The notes under the pieces are model-generated. The model was not told the DNA's origin. It saw nothing but the letters and a program-made list of their open reading frames with translations, and did no database searches. This document shows, piece after piece, positions 61,352 through 62,309 of a DNA stretch of 62,309 nt. Made by a program: the position numbers and the translations under genes. The stretch covers positions 1 to 62,309 of the forward strand of contig JAAYRL010000031.1 in the NCBI GenBank assembly GCA_012518795.1, read 5' to 3'. Positions within the stretch are counted from its first letter, which is position 1. Every line of letters begins with the position of its first letter. The stretch comes from Clostridiaceae bacterium (GTDB lineage: Bacteria; Bacillota; Clostridia; Saccharofermentanales; DTU023).

Positions 61352-62023
61352 TTATATGAAAGATTCTACAATCTCTATTGCTGATTTAGTATTTATGCCC
61401 ATTCTCTCAACACCTAAATTTATCAAATTGATGAAATCCTCACGAGTCCGAATCCCACCTGCTACTTTTACCTTGATTTTGTCTTTACAATACTGTTTGA
61501 TTAGCTTTACTCTCTCAATATTCGCATCACCGGGAATCCAACCTGTTCCGGTCTTTATATAATCTGCACCACTATCAATGACGAGCTGACATGCTTTCAA
61601 CATCTCTTCATCATTTAGTGCATTAATCTCAATTATAACTTTGATTTTTCTGACTTTTCCTTGTGCAAATTCAATAATGTCTTTCAATTCATTAAAAACA
61701 TAGTCATATTCTTTACTTTTAAACTTGCCTACATTCATAACAATGTCCATCTCTTGAACACCATCATCTATTAACAATTTAGCCTCCAGCAGTTTAGTTT
61801 TAGAATTATGACCTCCGCTGGGAAAACCAACAGGTGCGCCTACATAAACATTATCAACGTCTTTCATCAGATCAACAAGAGTGGAAACCCAAGCAGGCAA
61901 TACATGAACATTTATAAAACCATACTTCTTACCAAGCTGAGCCATCTCAAAAATGTCTTGATATGTATTATGAGTTCTGACACAACTGATATCTATAAAT
62001 CTTGCTGCATCTCGTGCTTTCAT
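61352..62023 (-). CDS. DeoC-family class I aldolase
   Basis: The 223-residue protein is a deoxyribose-phosphate aldolase-type enzyme. K157 in YIKTGTGW is the Schiff-base lysine; D93 (MDIVMNVG) and K186 (KVAGGIR) complete the catalytic triad. The family splits 2-deoxy-ketose or -aldose phosphates into acetaldehyde or related products and an aldehyde. The N-terminal part (INVHVLPAWV) differs from typical DERA (VCVNP), so its substrate may differ. It is the first gene of the four-gene operon. A GGGG-rich ribosome site precedes it. Confidence 0.85.
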   Translation of the reverse strand: MKARDAARFIDISCVRTHNTYQDIFEMAQLGKKYGFINVHVLPAWVSTLVDLMKDVDNVYVGAPVGFPSGGHNSKTKLLEAKLLIDDGVQEMDIVMNVGKFKSKEYDYVFNELKDIIEFAQGKVRKIKVIIEINALNDEEMLKACQLVIDSGADYIKTGTGWIPGDANIERVKLIKQYCKDKIKVKVAGGIRTREDFINLINLGVERMGINTKSAIEIVESFI

Positions 62024-62192
62024 ATATTTCCCCTTTATTTATCAAAAAACAGAAATAACCAATGACTTTGACTGTTTGTGTTTACATTAATACTTTATCA
62101 CATTCGGTTAATGTAGTAAATATTCTTAACTCTAATATGATGAGAAATGAACAATCCAATATTGTTCTGATCTTTTATCAAATAATAAAAAA
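62024..62192. other. Gap upstream of the DeoC-like operon
   Basis: AT-rich, about 170 bp; should hold the operon promoter on the minus strand. No clear -35/-10 pair was identified. Confidence 0.3.
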
Positions 62193-62249
62193 TGCTCCAT
62201 AACTCTTATGTTAGACTTGTATGAATCTAAAATAGAGTTAATAGAGCAT
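62193..62249 (-). terminator. Terminator of a minus-strand gene beyond the right edge
   Basis: tgctccataactct pairs imperfectly with agagttaatagagca. On the minus strand the hairpin is followed by TTTTTTATTA, a good U-run. The gene it serves lies past the end of the window. Confidence 0.7.
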
Positions 62250-62309
62250 AAGATTTTAGTTTGGCGAATTTGGAATTTCAGAAACTAACAAATCACCAAT
62301 ATCACAAAA

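Overview
The window is low-GC DNA whose protein repertoire points to a fermentative member of the Bacillota, probably class Clostridia: lipoprotein-type sugar-binding proteins, GntR/DeoR/ROK regulators, an anaerobic sulfatase-maturing radical SAM enzyme, a DUF1858 redox protein, and strong AGGAGG ribosome binding sites. The exact genus cannot be fixed from sequence alone. There are no rRNA or tRNA genes, no phage or IS genes and no CRISPR array. The left and right edges cut through a 20-bp tandem repeat and a terminator, respectively.

Layout. (1) 1-11.6 kb is a housekeeping and stress stretch: inorganic pyrophosphatase, a membrane J-domain protein, Dps, an ArAE/FUSC-type membrane protein, a NatAB-like ABC exporter, an EamA transporter, DUF1858, anSME and Mn-type superoxide dismutase. 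The spaces between these genes hold unusually many unrelated tandem repeats, including a ten-unit array of 92-bp palindromic units. (2) 11.6-17.2 kb encodes a 2-oxoacid (pyruvate-type) dehydrogenase complex in the order E2-E3-E1 with fused E1 alpha/beta. (3) 17.4-23.5 kb is a sugar locus: DeoR regulator, FGGY kinase and PHP-domain protein, divergent from a sorbitol-6-phosphate dehydrogenase-like SDR and an AEC carrier. (4) 23.7-32.2 kb is an L-fucose locus: ribose-type ABC importer, FucU mutarotase, rhamnulokinase-family kinase and divergent FucI. (5) 32.4-37 kb carries a second, three-unit 92-bp palindromic array, a HAD phosphatase, a sorbose-1-phosphate reductase-like dehydrogenase, another FGGY kinase, and a decayed DeoR/PHP remnant copied from locus 3. 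(6) 37.6-38.9 kb is xylose isomerase. (7) 39.1-49.9 kb is a putative sulfated-substrate locus: a taurine/sulfonate-type ABC importer with two different permeases and two different ATPases, an old-yellow-enzyme relative, a cytoplasmic Cys-type sulfatase, a TIM-barrel isomerase, a Gfo/Idh/MocA oxidoreductase and a divergent ROK regulator. (8) 50.0-62.0 kb is a rare-sugar locus: xylulokinase, D-lyxose isomerase, a GatZ-like protein and a ribose-type ABC importer, divergent from GntR, with a second operon of a DeoC-like aldolase, shikimate-dehydrogenase-like enzyme, cupin isomerase and 2-hydroxyacid dehydrogenase.

How it works together. Most of the window converts diverse monosaccharides into glycolytic or pentose-phosphate intermediates: fucose by FucI/FucU/kinase, xylose and lyxose through xylulose to XylB, and possibly sorbose/sorbitol phosphates through the SorE-like and SrlD-like dehydrogenases. 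The dehydrogenase complex would oxidise the resulting pyruvate. The anSME at 9.3-10.4 kb is the expected activator of the sulfatase at 45.0-46.4 kb.

The most unusual observations are: a pair of ABC ATPases whose three motif deviations all fall on one of the two composite nucleotide sites; the 92-bp palindromic arrays with a four-unit higher-order repeat; a fused DeoR/PHP gene remnant that ties two sugar loci together; and two apparently novel sugar catabolic gene sets. All functional calls are from reading the sequence and known family motifs; no database search was run.
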